A DNA stretch of 64,000 bases from Sphingomonas aracearum (GTDB taxonomy: Bacteria; Pseudomonadota; Alphaproteobacteria; Sphingomonadales; Sphingomonadaceae): contig NZ_QQNB01000004.1 of the NCBI RefSeq assembly GCF_003345355.1, forward strand, positions 80,645 through 144,644, read 5' to 3'. Position numbers and translations under genes: made by a program. Positions 34,183 through 41,555 of this stretch are shown piece after piece. Numbering within the stretch: position 1 is the stretch's first letter; every line of letters starts with the position of its first letter. The notes beneath the pieces were generated by a model, which worked only from the letters and a program-made list of their open reading frames with translations, was not told the origin of the DNA and ran no database searches.

Positions 34183-34709
34183 GGGACCGCTATGTGGTCG
34201 ACACCAATGTGCTGATTGCCGCCAGTGCGGCCGATCCGGTCACTCCAGCCGATATCGCCGCGACACCTACCGATCCGGCGTTGCGTCTAGCCGTTTGGCA
34301 ATGGCTTGACGCCTTTGAGCGGAGTGAAAGTCGTTTCGTATTTGACACCGAGAACCGGATTTGGGACGAATATAATAACAAACTCGGATACACGGACTTT
34401 GGGATCCAGGTCGTGATGTCGAAGTGGAGTAAGTGCGCTGTCGATAGTGTTGTTGTGGACTATGACGAACACGGACACGGCGAATTACCTGCCACCTTGG
34501 CATCGGTAATCCATGACTTGGCCGACAGAAAGATGGTCGCAGCAGCACTAGTGTCGCATACAGAATTTGGTGAAGGTTGTGTCGCTTTTGCTGGCGATAC
34601 CGATTGGCATGACTGGGAGGAGAACCTTCTCGCCCATGACATCTTGCTTGAACCCATTATAGAAGCTTGGTCTCGCGCGAAGCACGCGGAGAAGCACGCG
34701 AAGAAGTAG
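34179..34709 (+). CDS. PIN-like nuclease, gene 2 of ATPase-PIN-ligase operon
   Basis: 176 residues. It starts RYVVDTNVLIAAS, the first acidic motif of PIN nucleases (Asp 8, Asn 10). Later acidic groups are FDTENRIWDEY, VIHDLADRKMVAAAL and FAGDTDWHDWEENLL. The order and spacing fit a PIN fold, which coordinates Mg or Mn to cut RNA. No VapB-like antitoxin is adjacent. Overlap with the ATPase gene suggests the ATPase holds it in check or directs it. Target not visible from sequence. Confidence 0.78.
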   Translation: MRDRYVVDTNVLIAASAADPVTPADIAATPTDPALRLAVWQWLDAFERSESRFVFDTENRIWDEYNNKLGYTDFGIQVVMSKWSKCAVDSVVVDYDEHGHGELPATLASVIHDLADRKMVAAALVSHTEFGEGCVAFAGDTDWHDWEENLLAHDILLEPIIEAWSRAKHAEKHAKK

Positions 34710-34722
34710 TAGGAAGGCAGTG

Positions 34723-35412
34723 ATGAGCTTCTTTCGCTTTCCTTCGACGCCTCACCTTGCGTGGTTGAGTCCGACTACCGTTCCGCGTGAGGACAAGCTG
34801 TTGTCGCTGTCAGATGTGCGAAATCTTCTTGCGGGCGAGGTGCTAGTCGAAGAAAAGATTGATGGCGCGAACATCGGCCTTTCACTGGCCGAAGATGGAA
34901 CGTTGCTCGCCCAAAACCGAGGTCAATATCTAACGGAACCCTATGCTGGGCAGTTCGTCCGGTTGCCCGAATGGCTAGCCCAGCATGAAGAGGAATTGCG
35001 CGACCAATTGGACTCGTCGCTCATCCTCTTTGGCGAATGGAGCGCTGCCCGACACTCTATTAGATACAATTGTCTGCCCGACTGGCTCCTCCTGTTCGAT
35101 GTCTATGACCGTGCGGCAGGACGGTTCTGGAGCAGCCGGCGCCGGAACGCCCTAGCCTCCGCGGCAGGTTTAGCAACAGTGCCCACTTTGTTGCGAGGTC
35201 GAACTGACCTAACCGAGCTCGAGCAACTGTTGGCCGTAAGATCGAGCCGCTATCGAACCGGATTGATGGAGGGTGTGGTTGTACGCCGCGAAACTGCGGA
35301 TTGGTGCGAGAGCCGCGCCAAGCTCGTGCATACCGATTTTACACAGGCGATCGAGGAACATTGGAGTCGCCGACGTATCGAGTGGAACCGGGTGAATTGG
35401 TTGATGCGTTAG
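34723..35412 (+). CDS. Rnl2-type RNA ligase, gene 3 of ATPase-PIN-ligase operon
   Basis: 229 residues from ATG 34723, five bases after an AGGAAGG site; a GTG three bases earlier is less likely. All nucleotidyltransferase motifs are present: motif I EEKIDGANIG (adenylated Lys 45), a QNRG near 65, motif III LFGEWSA (102-108), motif IIIa LLLFDVYD, motif IV EGVVVRR (183-189), motif V RAKLVH (198-203). This is a compact RNA ligase that would seal 5'-phosphate/3'-OH nicks in RNA using ATP. Placed directly behind a PIN nuclease, it suggests a cut-and-repair pair. DNA ligase activity is an alternative. Confidence 0.85.
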   Translation: MSFFRFPSTPHLAWLSPTTVPREDKLLSLSDVRNLLAGEVLVEEKIDGANIGLSLAEDGTLLAQNRGQYLTEPYAGQFVRLPEWLAQHEEELRDQLDSSLILFGEWSAARHSIRYNCLPDWLLLFDVYDRAAGRFWSSRRRNALASAAGLATVPTLLRGRTDLTELEQLLAVRSSRYRTGLMEGVVVRRETADWCESRAKLVHTDFTQAIEEHWSRRRIEWNRVNWLMR

Positions 35413-35466
35413 CTGAAGACCACCAAACTTGATTGGCAGCCGCGATCCGCACGATGTCTAAGCCAA

Positions 35467-35670
35467 CTAAGCAGCTATGACGATGATCGTTGCGGTTGTC
35501 TCGAGGAACCCGTCCTGCTCTTCAGTAACCTGCACAACGTTCCAACTGCGCCCTTTGCCGTCAGTGACAGTCTGACCTTCACCCGGGATGTACTCCAAGT
35601 CCCAGACAATCATCGCGCCGGCGGGCCAATCCGCACCGCTTCCTGATCCAATCACCTTCACCTTCGCCAC
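35467..35670 (-). CDS. Small hypothetical protein
   Basis: 67 residues, MAKVKVIGSGSGADWPAG ... ending in a hydrophobic TATIIVIAA. Beta-rich with no family I recognise. It faces the RNA ligase gene. Start has a modest purine-rich site. Could be real; supported only by uninterrupted frame and composition. Confidence 0.4.
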   Translation of the reverse strand: MAKVKVIGSGSGADWPAGAMIVWDLEYIPGEGQTVTDGKGRSWNVVQVTEEQDGFLETTATIIVIAA

Positions 35671-35970
35671 GGCACGCCCCTTCTTTGTACTCGGTAAGAA
35701 ATGGCGCAGTGCACGTGTCTTTCAAGGCTCAACCACCTTGCCGTGTGACAACGTGGAAGCAAGGCGTTTGGCCCCCGGTACTCCGCTGTACACCGTCAGA
35801 ATTGCGCGCAGGTGGCTGGAGACATCTGCGCGCTCGAGGGGTGCAGCAGATGCGTCCCGATCCGCTCGACGGTAATGATGGTGAAAAAGCCGAACGCAGA
35901 CCCTCATACCGGCAGTTAACGGTTGTTTAGCTCTGCCATTCTGCATAACACCACAAGGTCAATATTGAAG
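35671..35970. other. Gap between cargo and partition genes
   Basis: 300 bp with no convincing frame on either strand. It lies just upstream of parA and is a plausible place for centromere sequences, but I see no repeats in it other than the palindrome at its right edge. Confidence 0.4.
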
Positions 35971-35973
35971 GTG

Positions 35974-35985
35974 TGCACACGTGCA
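35974..35985 (+). promoter_or_regulatory. TGCACACNTGCA repeat 1 (parA operator candidate)
   Basis: TGCACACGTGCA overlaps the GTG start of parA and forms part of the palindrome GTGTGCACAC (35971-35980). Same 12-mer with one variable base at 36602 and 36936. Confidence 0.65.
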
Positions 35986-36628
35986 GATAATCGCGCTTGC
36001 AGCTCAGAAAGGCGGCGTCGGCAAAACGACGCTGGCGGTCAACCTCGCGGTTGCAGCCCAGGCGGCCGGGATCAAGACGGCGTTATTCGACCTCGATCCG
36101 CAGGAGAGCGCGACAGCATGGAGCGAACGGCGAGAGGCCGAGTTGCCTCATGTGGAGCCGATCAGTGCGCGCAGGCTCAACCAAGCAATTGACGCGGCCG
36201 AGGCTAATGGCTTCGCGCTCACCATCATCGACACCCCGCCAGCCGCTGGCGCTGAAGCCGCAGCGGCGGCGCAACGAGCCGATCTCGTTGTCATTCCATG
36301 CCGCCCCTCGCTGATCGACCTAGACGCGATCAAGCGCACGGCGCAGCTTATCACCAGCACCGGGCGCACAGGCGCTGTCGTATTGAATGCGGCTCCTCCA
36401 ACCGCCACAACGCTGCTGGACGACGCTCGGACCCTTGCCGAGGCGACCGGATTGCGCGTGGCGCGTGCCGTGTTGCGGGAGCGGAGCGCCTACCGTGCTG
36501 CATGGCCATATGGTCTAGGCGTCATCGAGCATGAGCCGAAGGGCAAGGCGGCGCAGGAAGTCGCAGCCTTGCAGAAGCACCTTTTTGATGATCTGATGTC
36601 CTGCACACCTGCAAATGTGAAGGTTTGA
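35981..36628 (+). CDS. parA: Plasmid partition ATPase ParA
   Basis: 215 residues from a GTG. Deviant Walker A AQKGGVGKTTLAVNLA at the N-terminus, DLDPQESATAW (A'), and Walker B LTIIDTPPA. A short ParA of the type that pairs with a small ribbon-helix-helix partner instead of a classical ParB. Moves plasmid copies apart at division. The adjacent RHH gene begins 2 bp after its stop. A 12-bp repeat overlapping its start suggests autoregulation. Confidence 0.92.
   Translation: MQIIALAAQKGGVGKTTLAVNLAVAAQAAGIKTALFDLDPQESATAWSERREAELPHVEPISARRLNQAIDAAEANGFALTIIDTPPAAGAEAAAAAQRADLVVIPCRPSLIDLDAIKRTAQLITSTGRTGAVVLNAAPPTATTLLDDARTLAEATGLRVARAVLRERSAYRAAWPYGLGVIEHEPKGKAAQEVAALQKHLFDDLMSCTPANVKV
36602..36613 (+). 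promoter_or_regulatory. TGCACACNTGCA repeat 2
   Basis: TGCACACCTGCA at the 3' end of parA, 18 bp ahead of the RHH gene start. Confidence 0.6.
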
Positions 36629-36630
36629 TT

Positions 36631-36930
36631 ATGGCGAAACGGACTTCCTTGCTGGCTCCGGCCATGACACCCCAATCGCGATCCGAGCCTGAGCAGGACA
36701 ATGCGCCGGCTGTCCCAGCAGCGACGCCGCCGACAAGCGCAACTCGGTCGGGCGGCAAGCGTCCGGGTAAGTACCACCTCGGAGCCTACTTTGATCCGGC
36801 CGATCCCACGGCTGAAGCCTTCCGGGTGCTGGCGGCGCGAACCAGGCGTAGCCACCAAGACCTTCTCGCCGAGGCAATCAGCGAGTTGGTCGCCAAGTAT
36901 GAGGCCGACAAGCAGTTCGGCCGTGCTTGA
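36631..36930 (+). CDS. Ribbon-helix-helix partition partner (ParB/ParG-like)
   Basis: 99 residues from ATG 36631 (MAKRTSLLAPAM). A flexible Pro/Ala-rich N-terminus is followed by a short RHH-like domain: GKYHLGAYFDPADPTAEAFRVLAARTRRSHQDLLAEAI, the beta-strand plus two helices of CopG/ParG-type proteins. It starts 2 bp after parA. Likely binds the 12-bp repeats and stimulates ParA. Length and arrangement fit the parA-parG class. Confidence 0.8.
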   Translation: MAKRTSLLAPAMTPQSRSEPEQDNAPAVPAATPPTSATRSGGKRPGKYHLGAYFDPADPTAEAFRVLAARTRRSHQDLLAEAISELVAKYEADKQFGRA

Positions 36931-36935
36931 TGGTG

Positions 36936-36947
36936 TGCACACTTGCA
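36936..36947 (+). promoter_or_regulatory. TGCACACNTGCA repeat 3 (upstream of repA)
   Basis: TGCACACTTGCA within the palindrome-containing GTGTGCACAC (36933-36942), between the RHH gene and repA. This position could tie repA expression to the partition proteins. Confidence 0.65.
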
Positions 36948-36976
36948 TTTATGCAGAACGGCAGGATTGACGCCGC

Positions 36977-37930
36977 GTGACCAAGCGACAGAACCCCAAT
37001 CCCGAATTTGATTTGTTCATCCCGCTGATGGGCGACCTCCCGCTCAAGGATCAGCGGGAGACGATGGAACGGCCGTTCTTCTCGCTCCAGAAGCGCAAGC
37101 GCGTGAAGCCGATCGAGTATAGCAGCCCGGACGGCGAGACGTGGGTGAAGATCGAGGCGATCCCGGCTTACGGTATGGCGACCATCTGGGATGCCGATAT
37201 TCTCATATGGGCAGCCTCGACGCTCAACCGGATGCGGGAGCAGGGGGCTAACGACATTCCCCGGACGCTCAGAACCACGTCCTACGACCTGTTGCGGGCG
37301 ATCAAGCGGGACACAAGCGGCAGGGCCTATCAGGAGTTGCAAGCGGCGCTCCAACGGCTCCAGACAACATCCATATCGACTTCGATCCGTGCGCCGAAGC
37401 GGCGCACCAAGGCCGGCTTCAACTGGCTCGACAAATGGACGTTGGAGGTGGACCCCGACACGGACCAGCCCCGAGGCATGACCATAACTCTGTCCGATTG
37501 GGTCTATGAGGGCATCATGGGAGAGCGGTCGCTCCTCACCATGCACCAGGACTATTTCCTGCTGACCGGCGGGCTGGAGCGCGCCCTGTACCGGATCGCG
37601 CGCAAGCATGCCGGCAACCAGAAGGGCGGATGGACGTGCCGAGTGGAGGTGCTGCGCGATAAGACTGGCAGCGACAGCAAGCCCAAAGAGTTCAACCGGA
37701 TGCTCCGCAAGGTCGTGGAGGCCGACCAGCTTCCTGATTATGCGATGGAGATGGCGACCACGGCTGACGGTAGTCCGGCTGTGTTGTTCCGGCTCCGGGG
37801 CGAGACCGAGGCCTTGGCGCTGACTGCAAGGCTTGAGGCCGAGCAGGAGAGGCGCAGCCGTTTCGACGCCGATCGCCGACGTGCGGCCGAGGTGGACGAC
37901 CTCATGGACAAGCTGTCCGGCGGGCGCTGA
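36977..37930 (+). CDS. repA: Plasmid replication initiator RepA (RPA family)
   Basis: 317 residues from a GTG. It has the winged-helix initiator layout of the RepA family found on sphingomonad plasmids: PLMGDLPLKDQRETMERPFFSL, ADILIWAASTLNRMRE, TLRTTSYDLLRAIKRDTSG, LTGGLERALYRIARKHAG. Binds iterons and starts replication. Iterons follow directly after its stop codon, and the partition genes precede it, forming a complete rep-par unit. Confidence 0.92.
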   Translation: MTKRQNPNPEFDLFIPLMGDLPLKDQRETMERPFFSLQKRKRVKPIEYSSPDGETWVKIEAIPAYGMATIWDADILIWAASTLNRMREQGANDIPRTLRTTSYDLLRAIKRDTSGRAYQELQAALQRLQTTSISTSIRAPKRRTKAGFNWLDKWTLEVDPDTDQPRGMTITLSDWVYEGIMGERSLLTMHQDYFLLTGGLERALYRIARKHAGNQKGGWTCRVEVLRDKTGSDSKPKEFNRMLRKVVEADQLPDYAMEMATTADGSPAVLFRLRGETEALALTARLEAEQERRSRFDADRRRAAEVDDLMDKLSGGR

Positions 37931-37934
37931 CTAT

Positions 37935-38127
37935 CGTGGTTTCACACACCGCTGTGCCGAGGTGGCAGCCAAAGGCGTTTCAGGACAAACTATCCAAAGC
38001 GTCCCACAAGCAATATTTGAAGTCCAGACAGCACCTGATTGTCGTGGTTTCACACACCACGGCGTCGTGGGATTACACACCGCTCTATCGTGGGATCACA
38101 CACCGAATCACGTGGGATCACACACCG
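37935..38127 (+). repeat. Iterons of the RepA origin (oriV)
   Basis: Five 17-bp direct repeats, CGTGGGATCACACACCG or close variants (CGTGGTTTCACACACC), at 37935, 38043, 38066, 38089 and 38111. The last four are spaced 22-23 bp, about two helical turns. They lie directly after repA and next to an AT-rich stretch (38140-38220), as in iteron-controlled origins. Confidence 0.88.
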
Positions 38128-38454
38128 CCACCTTTCGGAAAGCCGCAGAAATCCCCGACTTTTTGCCCTATTTTCCCAACTTAACCTTCTTAACGATTCC
38201 TATTTAACAGAATCCTTTAACTCCCGTTGCACAAGGCCGAACGACGGAGAAAGACAAACGGAATTGCCCTGAACGGGCAATACACCCTTGTTGCGTGCCG
38301 GCTATCGCCGTCACAGAAGCGGCCTAACGGCCGCAGGCTTCCGATGAAGCAGGGCCAATCCGGCGGTGTGTACCTGCCATCGTCACGCGTGTTGAAAGGG
38401 CAGAGCGAGGGGATACCCCAAAGCTCACCGTCCCGTTTCCGCGGGTGTGTACGA
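38128..38454. other. AT-rich origin flank, no gene
   Basis: 327 bp between the iterons and the coupling-protein stop. Its first part is AT-rich (CTTAACGATTCCTATTTAAC) and fits a DNA unwinding element. A GCGGCC-TAAC-GGCCGC hairpin is at 38319-38334. No coding frame is supported. Confidence 0.5.
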
Positions 38455-39999
38455 TCACGCCGGATCGTAGAGCCCAGCGAACTCGCGTTCGGCATAGTAG
38501 CGGATTTTGCCGACGACGAGCGGGTCCTGGCCCTGGCGCAGCAGCAGGAGGCTGTCCGCGTCCATCCGCATGATTTCGTCGGGCGTCGCGAGCCGGCGCG
38601 CCGCGACATGGCCGCTGGCGCTAGTCGAACCGGCGCCGGGCTCGGTCCAGCTCACCGGACGCGACGATCCGAAGGTGGTGTATTCGATCGTGGTGTCGCC
38701 GATCGTGCGCGAGAGCATGTCGGCGGTGGCATAATCGTTGACCCCGAAGGTCTGGACCACGCCGGCGTTGGACATGAACGTGCCGGCGCGCTCGCCGTAG
38801 ATGGCTTTCAGCTGGTGCATGTCTTGGAGGATCGGCCAGAGCTGCATCCCGTAGCCCGCCATCAGCCCCATTGCGCGTTCTACCGGTTCGAGGCGGCCGA
38901 GGGCGGCGAACTCGTCGAGCAGGAACAGCACGGGCTTACCGGGCCGGGCAGGGGAGCGCGCCATGTCGGTGACGGCTTGCGCCACCAGCAGCCGCAGCCA
39001 GCGCGCATAGGTGTCGAGCCGGTCGGGCGGCAGGCACAGGAACACCGTGCCGGGCCGCTCCTTCAGGTCCGCGAAGCGGAAGTTGGAGGCGGAGGTGCTG
39101 TCCACCAGGCGCGGGCTGTCCATGAAGTGGGTGTGACGCTGGGCGGACGACAGCACGCCCGCGGCTTCCCGGCTCGATTTGCCGAGCTGGCGGTTGGCGG
39201 CGCGCGCGATCAGGCCGTGGGCGTCGGTGCTGGCCTGCATGTCGGCCAGCAGCGCGGCGAAGCCGGTAGGATCGCGGGTGAGCTTGTCGCGCACTGTGGC
39301 GAGCGTTGCGCGGGCAGGGGCTTCGTGGACGACGGTGTGCAGGATGATGCCGGCGATCAGCGCCTTGGCTTCCTCGTTCCAGTGCGCCTCGCCGCCTTGC
39401 CCCGGCGCATCGTGGACCAGCGCGTCGGCGATCGTCTGCGCATCTTCCGCGAGGTCGGGGCTCGTGGCGTCGAGCCACGCCAGGGGATTGTAGTGGGCCG
39501 CAGGACGCCCGGAGACGCCGAAGGGGTCCAGGCACCACACATCGCCCTTCCTGGCCCTTGTGCGGGCCGTGACGCGGGCATTCTCGCCCTTGGGGTCGAT
39601 GCAGATCACGGAGCGATCGAGCAGCAGCAGGTTGGGGATGATCGTGCCGACGCCCTTTCCCGATCGGGTGGGTGCCATCGTCAGCAGGTGCGCTGGTCCG
39701 TCGTAGCGCAGCAGCTTGCCCGATTTGCCCGAGCGGCCGATGATGAGGTCGCCGGCCTTCTCCAGCTTGCGCGCTTCAGCCCGCCCGCCGAAGCGGGCCG
39801 AGCCCATCAGCGTGTTGCCGCGGTTCCCACCCCGGCGATTGAACTTCCAGATCGCGAACAGGACCAGGCCGGTCAGCAGGAACGGCACGTCGGTCGCGAT
39901 CTCGCTATAGCCGAAGATGCCCTTCAGCCAGCTATTGCTCGCCATCAGCACCACGAAGGCGATGAGCAGCGCCCAGAGCGGCCCGATCCGCGCCGGCAT
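38455..39999 (-). CDS. traG: Type IV coupling protein (VirD4/TraG)
   Basis: 514 residues from ATG 39999 (MPARIGPLWALLIAF). Two N-terminal membrane helices (about 7-23 and 38-51), Walker A LTMAPTRSGKGVGT near 106-119, Walker B PVLFLLDEFAALG near 360, and the GGGAR-like central domain of VirD4 proteins. Hands the TraA-DNA complex to a secretion channel. Complete in itself, but its upstream operon partner is now 23.5 kb away: Tn3 copy 2 lies right at its start, with TAGCA between. Any transcript must now start in the transposon. Confidence 0.93.
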   Translation of the reverse strand: MPARIGPLWALLIAFVVLMASNSWLKGIFGYSEIATDVPFLLTGLVLFAIWKFNRRGGNRGNTLMGSARFGGRAEARKLEKAGDLIIGRSGKSGKLLRYDGPAHLLTMAPTRSGKGVGTIIPNLLLLDRSVICIDPKGENARVTARTRARKGDVWCLDPFGVSGRPAAHYNPLAWLDATSPDLAEDAQTIADALVHDAPGQGGEAHWNEEAKALIAGIILHTVVHEAPARATLATVRDKLTRDPTGFAALLADMQASTDAHGLIARAANRQLGKSSREAAGVLSSAQRHTHFMDSPRLVDSTSASNFRFADLKERPGTVFLCLPPDRLDTYARWLRLLVAQAVTDMARSPARPGKPVLFLLDEFAALGRLEPVERAMGLMAGYGMQLWPILQDMHQLKAIYGERAGTFMSNAGVVQTFGVNDYATADMLSRTIGDTTIEYTTFGSSRPVSWTEPGAGSTSASGHVAARRLATPDEIMRMDADSLLLLRQGQDPLVVGKIRYYAEREFAGLYDPA

Positions 40000-40004
40000 T
40001 AGCA
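40000..40004. repeat. TAGCA duplication, inner flank of Tn3 copy 2
   Basis: Matches 16480-16484. Joining 39999 to 16480 rebuilds TGCTAATG, the stop/start overlap of the small gene and traG. Confidence 0.88.
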
Positions 40005-40042
40005 GAGGGCGAGGCGCTGATCCCACGCTAAACAACGGTAAG
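40005..40042 (+). repeat. Tn3 copy 2 left inverted repeat (38 bp)
   Basis: Identical to 11923-11960. Confidence 0.9.
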
Positions 40043-40055
40043 TGCATCCCAGAGG

Positions 40056-40838
40056 TCAGCGGATGAAATATCCGCTGACACGCCAGCCTCCTTTCTCGCG
40101 AGCGAGCACGATGGTTTCTACGGCGTCCGGCTTCGTGGCGAAGCGGGTCTGGAACTGAAGCACCTGATAATCGCCTGCCGGCGCACCGGGCAGCGTTTTC
40201 GTCTGCACCACGCTCTGCAAGGTGCGTGACGAAACACGTCCGAGCGGCTGTCGGACGGACTGGATGGTCGTCGCCCATTGCGCCGAAGTGAGCTGCGACT
40301 TGAACATCGAGCCCGCAGCGCGCCAGCTTGCGTCCCACTGCCTGCCGTCAAGAAGAGCAGCCCACGAACGAGCTGCCGACGAGGCGTCCGTCTCGGCGGG
40401 GCGGGCGGCGGCAGATGCAGCACTCTGGGCAGGAACCTGTGCGTCGTTGCGCGACCCGACCATGGTCGCGAGCGCCACAGCCGCGATGATAAGAGACATA
40501 ATGAGCATTCCTCCGGCAAACCATGCCCAGCGATGGACCGCCGATTGCGGCGCAGCTGGCGTGTCGAGCCTTTCCATGACGACGGTCGCTTGGGCTTTCC
40601 CAATTTCTTTGGCCCCAACGATATTGGGTACTGCCTCATCCATTTCGGCGAGACGCCGCGCCGCCTCGCGGCTGCTGGAAACTCCTAGTTTGCGCCTTGC
40701 GTCCCGGAGGCGGTCGTTGATCGTGTAGACCGACAGACCAAGCGTGTTTGCGATCGACTTGGCATCGTGTCCGACCAGAAGCAGCCGAAGCGCTTCCTTC
40801 TCCCGCTCGTTCAAGGCTGTTGGATCCTGCGTCGCCAT
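40056..40838 (-). CDS. HTH and DUF4019 membrane protein, Tn3 passenger (copy 2)
   Basis: Same 260-residue protein as at 11974-12756, with one change in the membrane helix (IIAAVALATMVG, Val for Gly) caused by a C-to-A difference at 40477 on the + strand. N-terminal LuxR-type HTH, one membrane helix, C-terminal DUF4019 domain. Confidence 0.8.
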   Translation of the reverse strand: MATQDPTALNEREKEALRLLLVGHDAKSIANTLGLSVYTINDRLRDARRKLGVSSSREAARRLAEMDEAVPNIVGAKEIGKAQATVVMERLDTPAAPQSAVHRWAWFAGGMLIMSLIIAAVALATMVGSRNDAQVPAQSAASAAARPAETDASSAARSWAALLDGRQWDASWRAAGSMFKSQLTSAQWATTIQSVRQPLGRVSSRTLQSVVQTKTLPGAPAGDYQVLQFQTRFATKPDAVETIVLAREKGGWRVSGYFIR

Positions 40839-40849
40839 AATGTCCGGAC

Positions 40850-41419
40850 CTATGCCGGCCGCGCGATGCCAAGCCGCTTCATCTCGCGGTAGACGGTAGA
40901 CCGCCCGATCCCGAGCTGGCGGGCCGCTTCGGCCGGTGGAACGCTGGCGGCGACCAGTTTGAGCGCCGCGCTAACCTTGTCGCCATCTAGTGGCTGCCGA
41001 CCGGGGAGCTTCCCTTTCGCCCGCGCCGCGGCAATACCGTCGCGGGTGCGCTCGGAGATCAGCCGTCGCTCGAAATGGGCGATGGCCCCAAACACATGGA
41101 AGATCAGCTCGCCGGCAGCGGACGAGGTGTCGATCTTCTCCTCCAGGCTGAGCAGCGCGATCCCGCGTTCGCGCAGCATCTGCACTGTCGTCAGCAGTTC
41201 GCCGAGCGACCGGCCGAGCCGGTCGAGCCGGACGATCGCCAGCGTGTCGCCCTTGCGGGCATAATCGAGCAGTTCGGCCAGACCGGGACGCTCCATGCTC
41301 TTGCCCGACATGACGTCGGTGAACACGCGGATAGCGCCTGCCTCTTCCAACCGCATGCGCTGGCCTGCGACGTCCTGGTCGCCGGTGCTGACGCGGGCAT
41401 AGCCCAGAATACCGCCCAT
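40850..41419 (-). CDS. tnpR: TnpR serine resolvase (copy 2)
   Basis: 189 residues, identical to copy 1, starting MGGILGYARVSTG. All catalytic motifs intact. Confidence 0.92.
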   Translation of the reverse strand: MGGILGYARVSTGDQDVAGQRMRLEEAGAIRVFTDVMSGKSMERPGLAELLDYARKGDTLAIVRLDRLGRSLGELLTTVQMLRERGIALLSLEEKIDTSSAAGELIFHVFGAIAHFERRLISERTRDGIAAARAKGKLPGRQPLDGDKVSAALKLVAASVPPAEAARQLGIGRSTVYREMKRLGIARPA

Positions 41420-41555
41420 CCCTCGCGTCTCCCAAACGACCGTTCTGTGGATGAGGATGCGAGCCAATCGAGATCGCGTTCAAATCCGTCCACAAACTAC
41501 GTCTCTTTAACCCGGCCTGTCTACAAGCATTACAGGCCTTTTCTGGACGGTTGGA
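41420..41555. promoter_or_regulatory. tnpR/tnpA divergent region and probable res site (copy 2)
   Basis: Same 136 bp as 13338-13473. Two directly repeated res sites 28 kb apart are the substrate for TnpR to resolve the cointegrate. Confidence 0.55.

Noticed and set aside
37935..38127. CRISPR array
   Set aside because: The repeats are 17 bp with 5-6 bp gaps and lie behind repA; they are iterons.
38227..40002. 591-codon frame opposite the coupling-protein gene
   Set aside because: Shadow frame with Arg/His/Gly-rich composition; the minus strand encodes a complete VirD4 protein.
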